Source: Candidatus Latescibacterota bacterium (GTDB lineage: Bacteria > Latescibacterota > UBA2968 > UBA8231). Taken from it: 24,376 bases of DNA. Both the position numbers and the translations under genes were made by a program. The notes under the pieces are model-generated. The model saw nothing but the letters and a program-made list of their open reading frames with translations, made no database searches and was not told the DNA's origin. Location of the stretch: positions 17,977 through 42,352 of the forward strand of contig JAGWBY010000048.1 in the NCBI GenBank assembly GCA_021295675.1. Reading direction: 5' to 3'. Within the stretch, counting starts at the first letter, position 1. Each line of letters opens with the position of its first letter. Positions 6,552 to 14,999 of the stretch are shown in pieces.

Positions 6552-6702
6552 CCGGTTGCCTTTGCGGTTTGTCAGTTTGAGATATCTAAGTTATCGAAAA
6601 AACTGTCCGTGGTTAAAATTCATTGACAATCGAATAAGGCCAAACGTAGCTTAAGCCCGATAACAGGGCCAACCTTCCCATCCGCCGAAAGAGGGGTGCA
6701 AA
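6552..6702. promoter_or_regulatory. Divergent intergenic region between pectate lyase and dioxygenase genes
   Basis: This 151-bp AT-richer gap drives two divergent genes. On the plus strand TTGACA (6623-6628) could be a -35 box, but I see no good -10 box 16-18 bases further. The dioxygenase start has GAGGGG just upstream. On the minus strand TATCTCAAA (6576-6584) lies 24 bases before the pectate lyase ATG and resembles the TATCCCAWA motif found upstream of other minus-strand genes. Confidence 0.4.
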
Positions 6703-7881
6703 ATGACTACCGAGCAATCTCCGGCGCAGGAGACCTACCGCGCCACAGCTTTTGCCGACTCCAAGCCCGAACTCGCCGCTCCCGGGGCCACGCCCGAGCG
6801 GTTGGAACACTTGCGGGAGCATGGTTTCGTCATCATCACCGACTTTGTCGATAATCCGTGGATCCCCGTGCTCCGCGAGGCCGGCCGCCGCGTCACCGAA
6901 GCGTGCGCGCCCGAGCATGGTTACAGCAAGATCGACTGCTCAAAGGGCTACGTGCATCGCGCCGGCGGCAATGAGCCGTGGGCGATTCGGGGTCTCATCC
7001 ATCCCGCTTTTGAGGAGCCTTGCTTTGCCGAGTTCCACGGCTCGGACGATTTCCTCAATTTCGTCGCCTCGTGGTGCGACGGGCTTGGGCCTGAAGATAT
7101 GACTCTGAGCGGTCTACTGCTGTGGTGCAATCCCCGGCACCACGAGAATGGGCCGAGTTGGCACCGCGATGTGACGTGGTGGGGCGAGGGTAAGCCCTAT
7201 TTTTCGCAGCGGGATAACCGAGGGGAAAGCCCGGAGGATTACTCCGAAGAAGTCGAAAAAGTCCGCTGGGAAGAAATCCGCGCCAATAACGCCAAGTCGC
7301 TCACGGAGCGGAATGGCGTGAGCATGTTCTTGGCATTGGTTGACGACGAGTGCCACGAACTCATCCCCGGTAGTCACGAGCGCTGGCGCACGCCGTTTGA
7401 GCACGATGTGCTCCTGCCGCAAGCGATGAAGGACCAAGGGGTGCCGTACACGCCTAGTTGGAATAGGAAGGATCCGTTGCCGGGTCAGGTGTCGATCCGG
7501 CTCAAGCCCGGGGAAGCCCTCATCCGCAATGGGGTGACGATCCACACCGGGCACACCGTCCCCGAGCGCGAGCGCAACACCTTGTCCATTGGCTGGTCGA
7601 AGTGGTCGGGTCCGTTCACCGGAGAGCCGGCGGTGGCGGACGCGCGCAGTGCGTGGCAACTCGATCCCGCGGTGCGCGAGGCATTGCCGTACGAGTGGAT
7701 GCAGACGGCGTGGAATCGTTGGGCCGAAACTCAGAAGTTGGGGGATACGCTTGAAGATCGGTACGCGGGGTTTGATGTCCAGCGCATTAAAGCGGGGGAG
7801 GTCGTGGGTTGGCGCAGCGAGCTGGAGCGCCAAGCGGCGGCGGCTGGCGAGGCGTGGGAGCGATTTCAAACGGTGGCGTGA
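6703..7881 (+). CDS. Phytanoyl-CoA dioxygenase (PhyH) family Fe(II)/2-oxoglutarate oxygenase
   Basis: The 392-residue protein has the double-stranded beta-helix oxygenase fold of the PhyH family, which hydroxylates small molecules using Fe(II), 2-oxoglutarate and O2. The facial triad is readable: H154-x-D156 in PSWHRDVTWW, and the distal His in TIHTGHTVP (His281 or His284). Arg291 in ERERNTLSIGW can bind the 2-oxoglutarate carboxylate. VDDECHELIPGSHERWR is the usual family block before the distal strand. The N-terminal region LEHLREHGFVIITDFVD is typical. ATG 6703 has GAGGGG 6-7 bases upstream. It points towards a second PhyH-like gene, with the stops only 16 bases apart. The substrate is unknown; such genes are highly multiplied in several uncultured phyla. 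Confidence 0.85.
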   Translation: MTTEQSPAQETYRATAFADSKPELAAPGATPERLEHLREHGFVIITDFVDNPWIPVLREAGRRVTEACAPEHGYSKIDCSKGYVHRAGGNEPWAIRGLIHPAFEEPCFAEFHGSDDFLNFVASWCDGLGPEDMTLSGLLLWCNPRHHENGPSWHRDVTWWGEGKPYFSQRDNRGESPEDYSEEVEKVRWEEIRANNAKSLTERNGVSMFLALVDDECHELIPGSHERWRTPFEHDVLLPQAMKDQGVPYTPSWNRKDPLPGQVSIRLKPGEALIRNGVTIHTGHTVPERERNTLSIGWSKWSGPFTGEPAVADARSAWQLDPAVREALPYEWMQTAWNRWAETQKLGDTLEDRYAGFDVQRIKAGEVVGWRSELERQAAAAGEAWERFQTVA

Positions 7882-7897
7882 GGTGCGATCCGACGGA

Positions 7898-8722
7898 TTA
7901 TTGCGAAGCGGCCTTAGCTAGTTCCGCCTTGCGCTCGACGAACGCTTGGGGTGGGGGAGAGAGGATTGCGCGTTTGCGCTCGTCAATTCCTTCCCATTGG
8001 TCGACGTCGGTTGGGCTGAAAAAATTATCCGGGCCGGAATAGGTCTCCCCGCGCGCCGTGTATTTGTAAAAGAGCGTGGTCCGCGTGCTCGGAGCCGTCC
8101 ACGGCAGGGTGACGTGACATAGGGCCTCGGTGAAGATGATGGCAGTGCCAGCGCGGGCCGGCACGCGCGTGACCATTGGATGCACGCCCTTGGACAAATC
8201 GATCCACGCTTCCGGGACGGGATAATATCCCTTGTGCGAGCCCGCCAAACAGCCGAATCCACCCCCGTTACAAACAGTGTCCTCCAGTTCGTACGCCACG
8301 GTGACCAGACCGTTGGAGAACGTCCCGCTTGCGGGGTCGCGCTCGAAGTAATGCGTGATTAGCTCATGCGGCCGATTGGGATCTAGCAAGCGTCCGTTGC
8401 CGCCGTGGATGGTACCTCCGGCGAGATTTTTGTTGAAGGTGCCGTGCGTGTGCACGTTGATATGGTCGATGCGGAAGGGCGGGAGGCCTCCGACCCGTTG
8501 GCCGCTGTAGATTTCTGCTAGGATTGCAGAAATTGCCGGAACGTCCAGTAAATCGACGAAAGCCTGCGACCAGAAGCCGCCGCGGTCCGCGTGCTGCGAG
8601 TGGAGTTCTGGGCCTTTGGCATCGACGGTGGCCTTGAGGTCGGCGACCTGTTCGGGGGTAATCGCATCCTCTACCGCGAGGAAGCCCCACGTGTCAAAAG
8701 CGAAGCGTTGTTCCTCATCCAT
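7898..8722 (-). CDS. PhyH-like oxygenase with His-Gly-Gly in place of His-x-Asp
   Basis: The 274-residue protein follows the PhyH plan: DTWGFLAVEDAITPEQVADL at the N-terminus, then GGTIHGGNG, NGLVTVAYELEDT, GGGFGCLAGSHKGYYPVP, AGTAIIFTEALCHVTLPW and TRTTLFYKYTARG. By alignment of blocks, the position usually holding HxD is H106-G107-G108. The distal His203 and the 2OG-binding Arg214 are present. Loss of the metal-binding carboxylate is the hallmark of Fe/2OG halogenases such as SyrB2 and WelO5. Related LHGG-type PhyH proteins are widespread and mostly uncharacterised, so halogenation is only one possibility. The gene is the last of an operon: the stop TGA of the upstream secreted-protein gene runs straight into its ribosome site (TGAGGGGATC), implying translational coupling. 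Confidence 0.8.
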   Translation of the reverse strand: MDEEQRFAFDTWGFLAVEDAITPEQVADLKATVDAKGPELHSQHADRGGFWSQAFVDLLDVPAISAILAEIYSGQRVGGLPPFRIDHINVHTHGTFNKNLAGGTIHGGNGRLLDPNRPHELITHYFERDPASGTFSNGLVTVAYELEDTVCNGGGFGCLAGSHKGYYPVPEAWIDLSKGVHPMVTRVPARAGTAIIFTEALCHVTLPWTAPSTRTTLFYKYTARGETYSGPDNFFSPTDVDQWEGIDERKRAILSPPPQAFVERKAELAKAASQ

Positions 8723-8737
8723 TTTGGATTGATCCCC

Positions 8738-11353
8738 TCAGTACGCGACGACAATGGTTTTCAGGACCTGTTCGCCATCAATGCCAGCGCCCTCGGTGTC
8801 GGTGTCGATCCGCAAGCGAGCGTAATACACTCCGGGCGGCACCAAGGCCCCCGCGTTGTCTCTGCCGTCCCAGCCGATGGCGTAGGAACCAGTGCTCAAA
8901 TCCCGCTGCTCCACTAACCGGCGCACTCGACGGCCCGCCAGATCGAAAACTTCCACTTCCGCCGGGCTATCGTCGCCCACCCGCACCACCTTGAAGGCGA
9001 ACTGAGTTTGGTCGTTGACGCCGTCGCCGTTGGGTGTGAAGACGCGTGGGATCACTTCTACCTCCGTCAGCAGCGAGGTACTCTGCACCGCACCGACCAG
9101 CGTCGTAGTATTGCTCTCGATGCCGACTAAGGCCTCGCCGGCATCGACGCGCTGCCAGTTGCCTTCGCCTGCGTCGCTATTTTTTAACAGCGCTCGCATC
9201 ACCGCGCCCGTGGAAAACAACGCCGTTGCGAAATCTAGCCGCATCACTTCTACGCCTGAGCGCGGTTCCACCGGCGGGAAAGCCAATTGCAGACTGTCCG
9301 CACGCGTCTGCATCACCTCCACGTCGGCCACAGCCAGACTGGATAGGTCGGCGCTGGGCCCGAAGGCGTCCTCGGCACCGGCATATAATCCCACAAAGCG
9401 CAGCGGCATATCGGACGGTGCCACCAGCAGCAACTGGTCGAAGCCCGGATCCCGGCTTCCGAAGTCTGGACGCACATAGAACGAAAACATCTGTTCCTTA
9501 CCCAGTTGGTCCACCTGAAACGGCGAGATTTCACCGGTGATACTCTGTGCCACGGGATTGCTAAAGTTGAGCCGAATCGAGCGCAAGGTCGGACTGACCT
9601 CTGGATCGTTCGACAGCAAGGTCGCCCGCAAAGTCAGAAACTCGCGCGGACTGGGCGAGGTCACCGGCGAACCGGTCGGGTCTTCGTATGGTTGGCTCCA
9701 CGGCTCCCAGTCGGAACCGGCGGTTTCTTCGGCGACGATCTCGCCGCGGAAAATAGACAGCAGCTTGTCGTAGTCTTCCTTGGATACTTCGGTGCCGTCT
9801 TTTTTAAAGTAATGCAGGGTTTCACTCAACTCGTTGCCAGTACGGGTCTGGATCAGCACACTGGTTCCGGGTGGCGTATCGGCATCCCACTCGACAGAGA
9901 GCAGGTTGCGGCTGCCTCCCAAACGGATCAGATCGGAGGTCAGCGTTACTTCAGGGAGGAAACCTCGCCCGTATAGCTGTAGCTCTGCTGGCTGCCCAGT
10001 GGCTCCGCCTTTGCCCGTGGAACTGGTGCTTTCGAATTGCCTCCAGACGAAGCGAAAGAAACGGGCTTTGAGTTGCGCGAAATCATTGCCTTCGTAAAAG
10101 CCGAAGCCCAAAGCCGAAATCCCACCGCCGCCGCGCTGCTCGCGATCGACGGCGGTATTCCATTTGATGCTGCCGTCGGCGGCCAGCGTGCCGTCCGAAA
10201 AATCCAGCCGATAATTGGAAAACCTAGACCCGCCGTAGGCCATCCTGAAAGCGTCGATCCAGTAAAAGGCACCCAAATCGAAAAGTACCTGCCCTTCGGG
10301 CGATTTGAGCGATCCCCTGCCGTAGGTGTAGATGAACTGCACTTTGCTTTCGATCTGCCCGTCAATCAAGCTATTGATCGATGCCGTCTGGGAAGCCGTG
10401 CCAAAACCGCCCCTGTTCAGCGCTCCGGTGAGGATCTCGTCGCCTTCGGCCCACACTTCCAACTCGGCTAGTCGTGGACGCTCGATCCGGTAATAGCGCA
10501 CCGACCCTTGTTGTTCGGGCTCAAGTTGGCGGTGTACCTCTTGGGGCACTAGGGTCTCGCGCCCGTTCGCATGGAGCTTAAAGTAATCGACCTCGCCCCG
10601 CTCGTCGGCCGCGAGTTGATCGTATTCGGCCTGAGTGATTTCTCGACCTCGACCGAAGTTGCTGCCAGTCACCACCACCTGCACAAAGCGAATGCCGACG
10701 CCCTCGAACTCGCGCTCCAATTTCATGTCGATCTCGAAGAGCCGCTGTTCCTTGTTGGGCTTGAGGGTCCGCCACATAGTGGTGTATTCGAGAGAGGGCC
10801 CACGACTACCCGTGGGCTTGTTGCCCTGGGACACCAGCACGTCGAACTGTAGGAAGGGATCGCCCAATGCCTCGTCGACGAATTTCAGCACGATGCTCTT
10901 GGCGATCACTATCCGCCCTAGATCGACGGTAAACCACCACTGGCCGGCCAGCTCGCCCTCACCTGTGGGTGGGTCGGGCTGCCAGTACGTTGCTAGGTCG
11001 CCGTCGAAAAGGTTGACCACGTCCGCTTGATTGCCAGCGGTTCCGGCTTGGATGCCGTCTAGGACAGTAATTTCTTCGGGGGCCTTTTTTATCCCTTCGG
11101 GTGGGCGGGCTTGCAGATAAGCGGCAATGTCTCGTACCGCGTTGATGTCGCGGTGCAACTGGTGCGGCGTCAAGGCTCCACTGGACGAAATTTCCACTAC
11201 CCCTTTGGGAAAGGTCCAATTGCGCCAGTGCGCTGCGCTGTTGACCACTACTTGGTCGGACGTCACTCGGTGGCCCGCCCCCTGACCGTACGCTGCCGTA
11301 CAGCAAACCACTGACCAGGCCGTCCAACGTATGTACCGCAGAATTCGTTCCAT
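8738..11353 (-). CDS. Large secreted discoidin-like protein with FlgD-like C-terminal domain
   Basis: From ATG 11353 the product has 871 residues. A GTG four codons upstream is possible, but the ATG puts the signal peptide (ending AAYGQG) at the N-terminus. Two galactose-binding/discoidin-like beta-sandwich regions are visible: VNLFDGDLATYWQPDPP with WWFTVDLGRIVIAKSI, and INSLIDGQIESKVQF with VLFDLGAFYWIDAFRMAYGG. Long beta-rich regions follow. The last 95 or so residues read RVFTPNGDGVNDQ, then VFDLAGRRVRRL, WDGRDNAGALVPPGVYYARL and a final VVAY: a FlgD-like Ig domain typical of exported surface proteins in the FCB group, sometimes used for type IX export. The role is probably carbohydrate or surface binding. 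It is a paralog of the preceding gene, separated by 28 bases. Confidence 0.8.
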   Translation of the reverse strand: MERILRYIRWTAWSVVCCTAAYGQGAGHRVTSDQVVVNSAAHWRNWTFPKGVVEISSSGALTPHQLHRDINAVRDIAAYLQARPPEGIKKAPEEITVLDGIQAGTAGNQADVVNLFDGDLATYWQPDPPTGEGELAGQWWFTVDLGRIVIAKSIVLKFVDEALGDPFLQFDVLVSQGNKPTGSRGPSLEYTTMWRTLKPNKEQRLFEIDMKLEREFEGVGIRFVQVVVTGSNFGRGREITQAEYDQLAADERGEVDYFKLHANGRETLVPQEVHRQLEPEQQGSVRYYRIERPRLAELEVWAEGDEILTGALNRGGFGTASQTASINSLIDGQIESKVQFIYTYGRGSLKSPEGQVLFDLGAFYWIDAFRMAYGGSRFSNYRLDFSDGTLAADGSIKWNTAVDREQRGGGGISALGFGFYEGNDFAQLKARFFRFVWRQFESTSSTGKGGATGQPAELQLYGRGFLPEVTLTSDLIRLGGSRNLLSVEWDADTPPGTSVLIQTRTGNELSETLHYFKKDGTEVSKEDYDKLLSIFRGEIVAEETAGSDWEPWSQPYEDPTGSPVTSPSPREFLTLRATLLSNDPEVSPTLRSIRLNFSNPVAQSITGEISPFQVDQLGKEQMFSFYVRPDFGSRDPGFDQLLLVAPSDMPLRFVGLYAGAEDAFGPSADLSSLAVADVEVMQTRADSLQLAFPPVEPRSGVEVMRLDFATALFSTGAVMRALLKNSDAGEGNWQRVDAGEALVGIESNTTTLVGAVQSTSLLTEVEVIPRVFTPNGDGVNDQTQFAFKVVRVGDDSPAEVEVFDLAGRRVRRLVEQRDLSTGSYAIGWDGRDNAGALVPPGVYYARLRIDTDTEGAGIDGEQVLKTIVVAY

Positions 11354-11381
11354 ATCTCGTACCACTCGCTAAGTGTGCAGA

Positions 11382-13319
11382 TCAATAAACCAGCGAAACC
11401 ACTCGTTGCTCCGATTTTATGCCCCCGTCGCTTTCTACTTCTAGGCGCAGGATATAGAGGCCCGGCGGCACCAATTTGGCTTGGGCGTCGCGGCCGTCCC
11501 AAGTTACTGCGAAACTGCCGCTGGTCGCGATGCCGTGGTATAGCTCGCTGATGCGCCGCCCTGAAAGGTCGTATAGATCAATAGCTACCGGTACAGCACC
11601 CAGGTTGAGCAATTCGTACTGAATTTTTAGCTGATCGTTGACGCCGTCTCCATTCGGAGTGAATGACCGCGAGGTCAAGCGCAGGTCATTGACCGCCTTT
11701 TTGTCGATATTTATTAGACCGACGCGCAAGGTATTGCTCTCGACCAATTGGTCGGCATCTCCTGCCGTGACCTCTTGATGCACTTCGTGGGGCTGCTCGC
11801 TATCGAAAATCCGCGCCGCGAATACCGTGCCAAACTGGAAGACCTGGGCTTGGAAATCCACTTCCAGCAATTCGTTGGTACGCTGTAGGTCCATGCGGGG
11901 AATTCGCAACTCAAATTCATTTTCTTCCACGCGGACCTCAGTGAAGTCCACTGGCAAGCCTTCCAGTCGGACCTGATCAATGCTGGCGACCCGAGCTGGC
12001 GTTTTGATCTCAATGCTGTCAAAACCCAGATCAGTGCCGGTTAATCGCGGCAGGATCTTGTAGGTAAACTGCGTTACTGCACCCGCTGGCACCTCCACCG
12101 GGACGATCTCGGCTAGGGCTTGGGATGCCACCGGCGGATTGGATACTTCAAATTGCAGATAATGCAGCCATCCGCCCGCTGCCGAGGTAGAGGCGAACTG
12201 GACGGCAAACTGAACGAATTGCCGCGGCTTGTTGCCGGCGAGGTCGCCGCTGCTGAGGGCCAGATCGTACGGAGGGCTCCAAGTTTGCCAGTTTTCGGTG
12301 TCTGGCGTGATTCCGGCTCGCTCCCCTTTGTCCAGTCTGTTGTACGTGGCCAACACCAAGGCTTTGCCGTCGCTATAGCGCGTAGTCTCGTCGCCGCGGA
12401 AGGTTTTGCGCCAGTAGGTGTTGGGATCGGAATCGTCGCCGCTGCGCATAGTCAGATCAATCGCCGCGCCTTCGTCCTCCTGCACAGACCAGTTGAGTCG
12501 GCCCAAGCTGACGGGTTGGCCTAGGTCAATCACATTGGAGACGTAGGTGGCCTGCGGTGCAAAACCGGAACCGTAAATTTCAAATTCGGCGATTTCCCAG
12601 ACGCCGCGGATATTGGCCGGCGCTTCAAATAGGATGTTGCGGATGGGCCGATCGGGCATTTCGATGACGATATCGGAGCGGGTGTTTTCGGTGGCGTTGA
12701 GGACGATTTCAAAGTCTTTCCGCGCGCCTGGCGGCCGCCTTGCCCACCCCTCGCCTACGAGGTATTCCCGAGTCCCGTCCTTGAGGGGATCGCCGTCGTT
12801 GATGCCGACTATACAGGTCTGGATAAAGCGATCTACAAGGTGCTTTTCGCGGGGATAGAAGCGCACCCGGTCGATGTTGAATAGCCCGCCTAGGTCGAAT
12901 ACCAGCACTTTGTTTTCTATTGCGCCGTAGTCTCCGCCCCAATCGCCGTCGCCGAGAAAGTGAGTAGTGGGATCGCCGTCGAACATCGGTGCGTCGCGGG
13001 CGGGAAAATCGGCCCAGCCCACGATCGAGCGCAGCGTTTCGATTTTTCCGCCCCGCTCATCTAGCAACGGTGTCAGGTTGACTGTGGGGTCTAGTTGCTC
13101 GGGTGCGAGGGTCGTGCTGATCTCAGTCAGCAGAGTGCTGCCGTGCTGCTTGGCGTCGATATCGGCCCATTCCAGTTGGATGAAGTCGAAAGGCGCGTCG
13201 CGCTCGGGCGGCGGCAGGTCGGAGCCACCGATGCGGTAGATGGTCAGCGCATGACTCACGTCGGTCAGCGTAGCGCAAAATACCAAGGCTATAAATGGCA
13301 ATACCAGACATCGGCTCAT
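11382..13319 (-). CDS. Secreted discoidin-like protein with FlgD-like C-terminal domain
   Basis: The 645-residue protein has a signal peptide (MSRCLVLPFIALVFCATLTDVSHA). A discoidin-like region contains PMFDGDPTTHFLGDGDWGG and VLVFDLGGLFNIDRVRFYP. A beta-rich centre follows, and the C-terminus is a FlgD-like Ig domain: SFTPNGDGVNDQ, DLYDLSGRRISEL, WDGRDAQAKLVPPGLYILRL and a closing SLVY. Its architecture parallels the 871-residue neighbour, so the two arose by duplication or serve as partners on the cell surface. It is the first gene of the operon. Its ATG has GAAGGGGATC upstream, and a TATCCCATA motif lies 49 bases before the start. No catalytic motif is seen. Secretion route and ligand are inferred only from the tail and the discoidin-like folds. 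Confidence 0.8.
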   Translation of the reverse strand: MSRCLVLPFIALVFCATLTDVSHALTIYRIGGSDLPPPERDAPFDFIQLEWADIDAKQHGSTLLTEISTTLAPEQLDPTVNLTPLLDERGGKIETLRSIVGWADFPARDAPMFDGDPTTHFLGDGDWGGDYGAIENKVLVFDLGGLFNIDRVRFYPREKHLVDRFIQTCIVGINDGDPLKDGTREYLVGEGWARRPPGARKDFEIVLNATENTRSDIVIEMPDRPIRNILFEAPANIRGVWEIAEFEIYGSGFAPQATYVSNVIDLGQPVSLGRLNWSVQEDEGAAIDLTMRSGDDSDPNTYWRKTFRGDETTRYSDGKALVLATYNRLDKGERAGITPDTENWQTWSPPYDLALSSGDLAGNKPRQFVQFAVQFASTSAAGGWLHYLQFEVSNPPVASQALAEIVPVEVPAGAVTQFTYKILPRLTGTDLGFDSIEIKTPARVASIDQVRLEGLPVDFTEVRVEENEFELRIPRMDLQRTNELLEVDFQAQVFQFGTVFAARIFDSEQPHEVHQEVTAGDADQLVESNTLRVGLINIDKKAVNDLRLTSRSFTPNGDGVNDQLKIQYELLNLGAVPVAIDLYDLSGRRISELYHGIATSGSFAVTWDGRDAQAKLVPPGLYILRLEVESDGGIKSEQRVVSLVY

Positions 13320-13471
13320 CTGAACGATCCCCTTCGGGCGGCGTGAACGATCTTTAACAGGCTGTACTTATGGGATATATAGAAAAAGGGGGGGAAGGGC
13401 AACTGCTAACCGCGTGTCTGCACATTGAGTTCGCGGCCACCGTGCAGCCACATTGAGGCACCAAGTGTCTA
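13320..13471 (-). promoter_or_regulatory. Upstream region of the secreted-protein operon
   Basis: On the minus strand this holds CTATATATCCCATAAGTAC (about 13364-13382), an AT-rich promoter-like stretch, preceded by a pyrimidine tract of seven C and five T. TATCCCATA (13369-13377) is identical to the string upstream of the tandem Cache gene. CACATTGAG occurs twice (about 13420 and 13450) near the end of the transporter gene. No hairpin terminator is obvious for the transporter. Confidence 0.4.
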
Positions 13472-14776
13472 TTAGCTACCTTGGGGCAAAATGCCGTACT
13501 GGCGCAGCGTGTCCTCCAAGGTCGGTCGGCGAAGGCGAATGCGATCGTCGCTCAGCAAATAGGAGAATACGTAGCCAAGCCCAAGCATCAGGATGCCGAT
13601 TAGGAAGCAATAGATAAACGCCCGGTCGGGGTATTGATCCTTCAGGTACCCCACGTACAGCGGCCCGCAAATTCCCGCCGCCGCCCAAGCCGTCAAAATG
13701 GTGCCGTAGATCGTCGACATTTTTTGCGGGCCAAAAACATCGAGTACGAAAGAGGGCATGGTGGCAAAACCGCCGCCAAAGCACAAGAGGACGTAACAAA
13801 CGAGAACCGAAAAGACATAGGGATTGCGCTCGGTCATCAAAATGCCAAACACGACCATCTGACTGGCGAGCAGAATCCTGAAGACCCTGACGCGCCCCAG
13901 CCGATCCGAGAGCAAGCCCCAAAACAGCCGGCCCACGCCATTGCACAGCGAGCTGACGGCGATCAGCGTCGCTCCATATTCGGCCAGCGTCGCTGGTTCT
14001 ACGGTGGGATCGGCTAGGCCCCAGACTTCCTGGAGAAGTTCCGACTGAAAGCTGATGACGGAGATGCCAGCGGCGATGTTGAAGAAGAAGACGATCCACA
14101 TGAGGGCGAACTCAGAGGAGCGCAGATACGGTGCCACCGAATCGGACTCGTCGGCGGGCGTTTGTGCGGCAACCGCTTCGGTGGTGGCTGGGGGATTGCT
14201 CAATAGCAAGCTGCAAGGGATTAGGACGCAGGCGAAGATTATCCCAAGCCCAAAAAAGACCTGAGACAGATCGCCTGCTAGATGGGATACGAGCAGGGGT
14301 GCCAAGCCCTTGCTCAGCAGAAAGGCACCCACCCCGAACCCCATCACGACGATGCCGGTGGCCAAGCCCTTTTTGTCCGGGAACCACTTGGCCACTGTCG
14401 CCACGGGCGTGACGTAGCCCAGCCCGATGCCCGCGCCGCCGATGACACCGTACCCCACATAGAATAGCGCAAGCATGTCCCACTTCAGCGCCAGACTCGC
14501 CAGCACATAGCCGACCGAGAACATGACGCTGCCGGTCACGGCCAAACGCCGCGGGCCGACCCTCGGCAGTAGCGCGCCCGCCCAAGCCGCCGAAGTGCCG
14601 AGCGAAAGGATCGTCAGGCTAAAAGCCCAAGCCGTTTCCGTAAACGACCAACCCAATTGCCGCACCAAGATCGTTTGGAAGAAACTCCACGCATACACCG
14701 TCCCAAAACAGACCTGCAGGACCGTGCAGAACAACGCCATAAGCGAGCGCGGAATTAGTACCCGTTGTCGTGCCAT
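13472..14776 (-). CDS. OFA-type MFS transporter (oxalate/formate antiporter-like)
   Basis: The 434-residue protein shows about 12 membrane helices in two halves joined by a cytoplasmic linker (about residues 195-222), the major facilitator layout. The first helix FCTVLQVCFGTVYAWSFFQ, the loop WGALLPRVGPRRLAV type motif A, and AGIGLGYVTPVATVAKWFPDKKGLATGI are characteristic of the oxalate/formate antiporter (OFA) branch, in which the WFPDKKGLATG block is strongly conserved. The second half carries GRLFWGLLSDRLGRVRVF. OFA members exchange or import small carboxylates such as oxalate, formate, lactate or pyruvate; the substrate here is unknown. The start ATG is weakly preceded by a ribosome site. 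The gene stands alone, with a palindromic repeat element beginning 27 bases upstream of its start. Confidence 0.88.
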   Translation of the reverse strand: MARQRVLIPRSLMALFCTVLQVCFGTVYAWSFFQTILVRQLGWSFTETAWAFSLTILSLGTSAAWAGALLPRVGPRRLAVTGSVMFSVGYVLASLALKWDMLALFYVGYGVIGGAGIGLGYVTPVATVAKWFPDKKGLATGIVVMGFGVGAFLLSKGLAPLLVSHLAGDLSQVFFGLGIIFACVLIPCSLLLSNPPATTEAVAAQTPADESDSVAPYLRSSEFALMWIVFFFNIAAGISVISFQSELLQEVWGLADPTVEPATLAEYGATLIAVSSLCNGVGRLFWGLLSDRLGRVRVFRILLASQMVVFGILMTERNPYVFSVLVCYVLLCFGGGFATMPSFVLDVFGPQKMSTIYGTILTAWAAAGICGPLYVGYLKDQYPDRAFIYCFLIGILMLGLGYVFSYLLSDDRIRLRRPTLEDTLRQYGILPQGS

Positions 14777-14803
14777 TTTTCCTAGACCTCAATCGCTAAG
14801 CAC

Positions 14804-14972
14804 CTAAGTACACGACAGTAGAAGCGGTATGAGATACTTCGCTTCGCTCAGCATGACAAGTGTATCATTCTGCTTTCTAGGGTCATGCTGAGCGGAGCGA
14901 AGTGGAGTCGAAGCATCTTGTTTCTAGAAGCCCATGTGTAACGTCCATTGGATTACTAGCGAGTACTAAGCC
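14804..14972. repeat. Palindromic REP/MITE-like repeat, copy 1
   Basis: A long imperfect hairpin has left arm 14831-14857 (GCTTCGCTCAGCATGAC core) and right arm 14882-14918 (GTCATGCTGAGC core). It is flanked by related outer ends: CTAAGTACACGACAGTA at 14804-14820 and, inverted, CTAGCGAGTACTAAG at 14956-14970. The right half matches copy 2 at 19184-19314 along its length, including CCATGTGTAACGT and the outer end. It lies between the sensor gene stop and the transporter start and may act as a terminator or mRNA-stabilising stem. No coding content. Confidence 0.85.
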
Positions 14973-14999
14973 AATCACTACAACAGCCCCTAACGAGAC

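Noticed and set aside
6623..6651. A sigma-70 promoter based on TTGACA
   Set aside because: The -35 match is perfect, but no acceptable -10 box occurs 16-18 bases downstream, so it is mentioned only as a possibility.
7114..7869. A 251-residue minus-strand open frame opposite the first dioxygenase gene
   Set aside because: It is the antisense shadow of an intact PhyH gene with clear motifs; its own sequence is Arg/Pro-rich and matches nothing, and it has no ribosome site.
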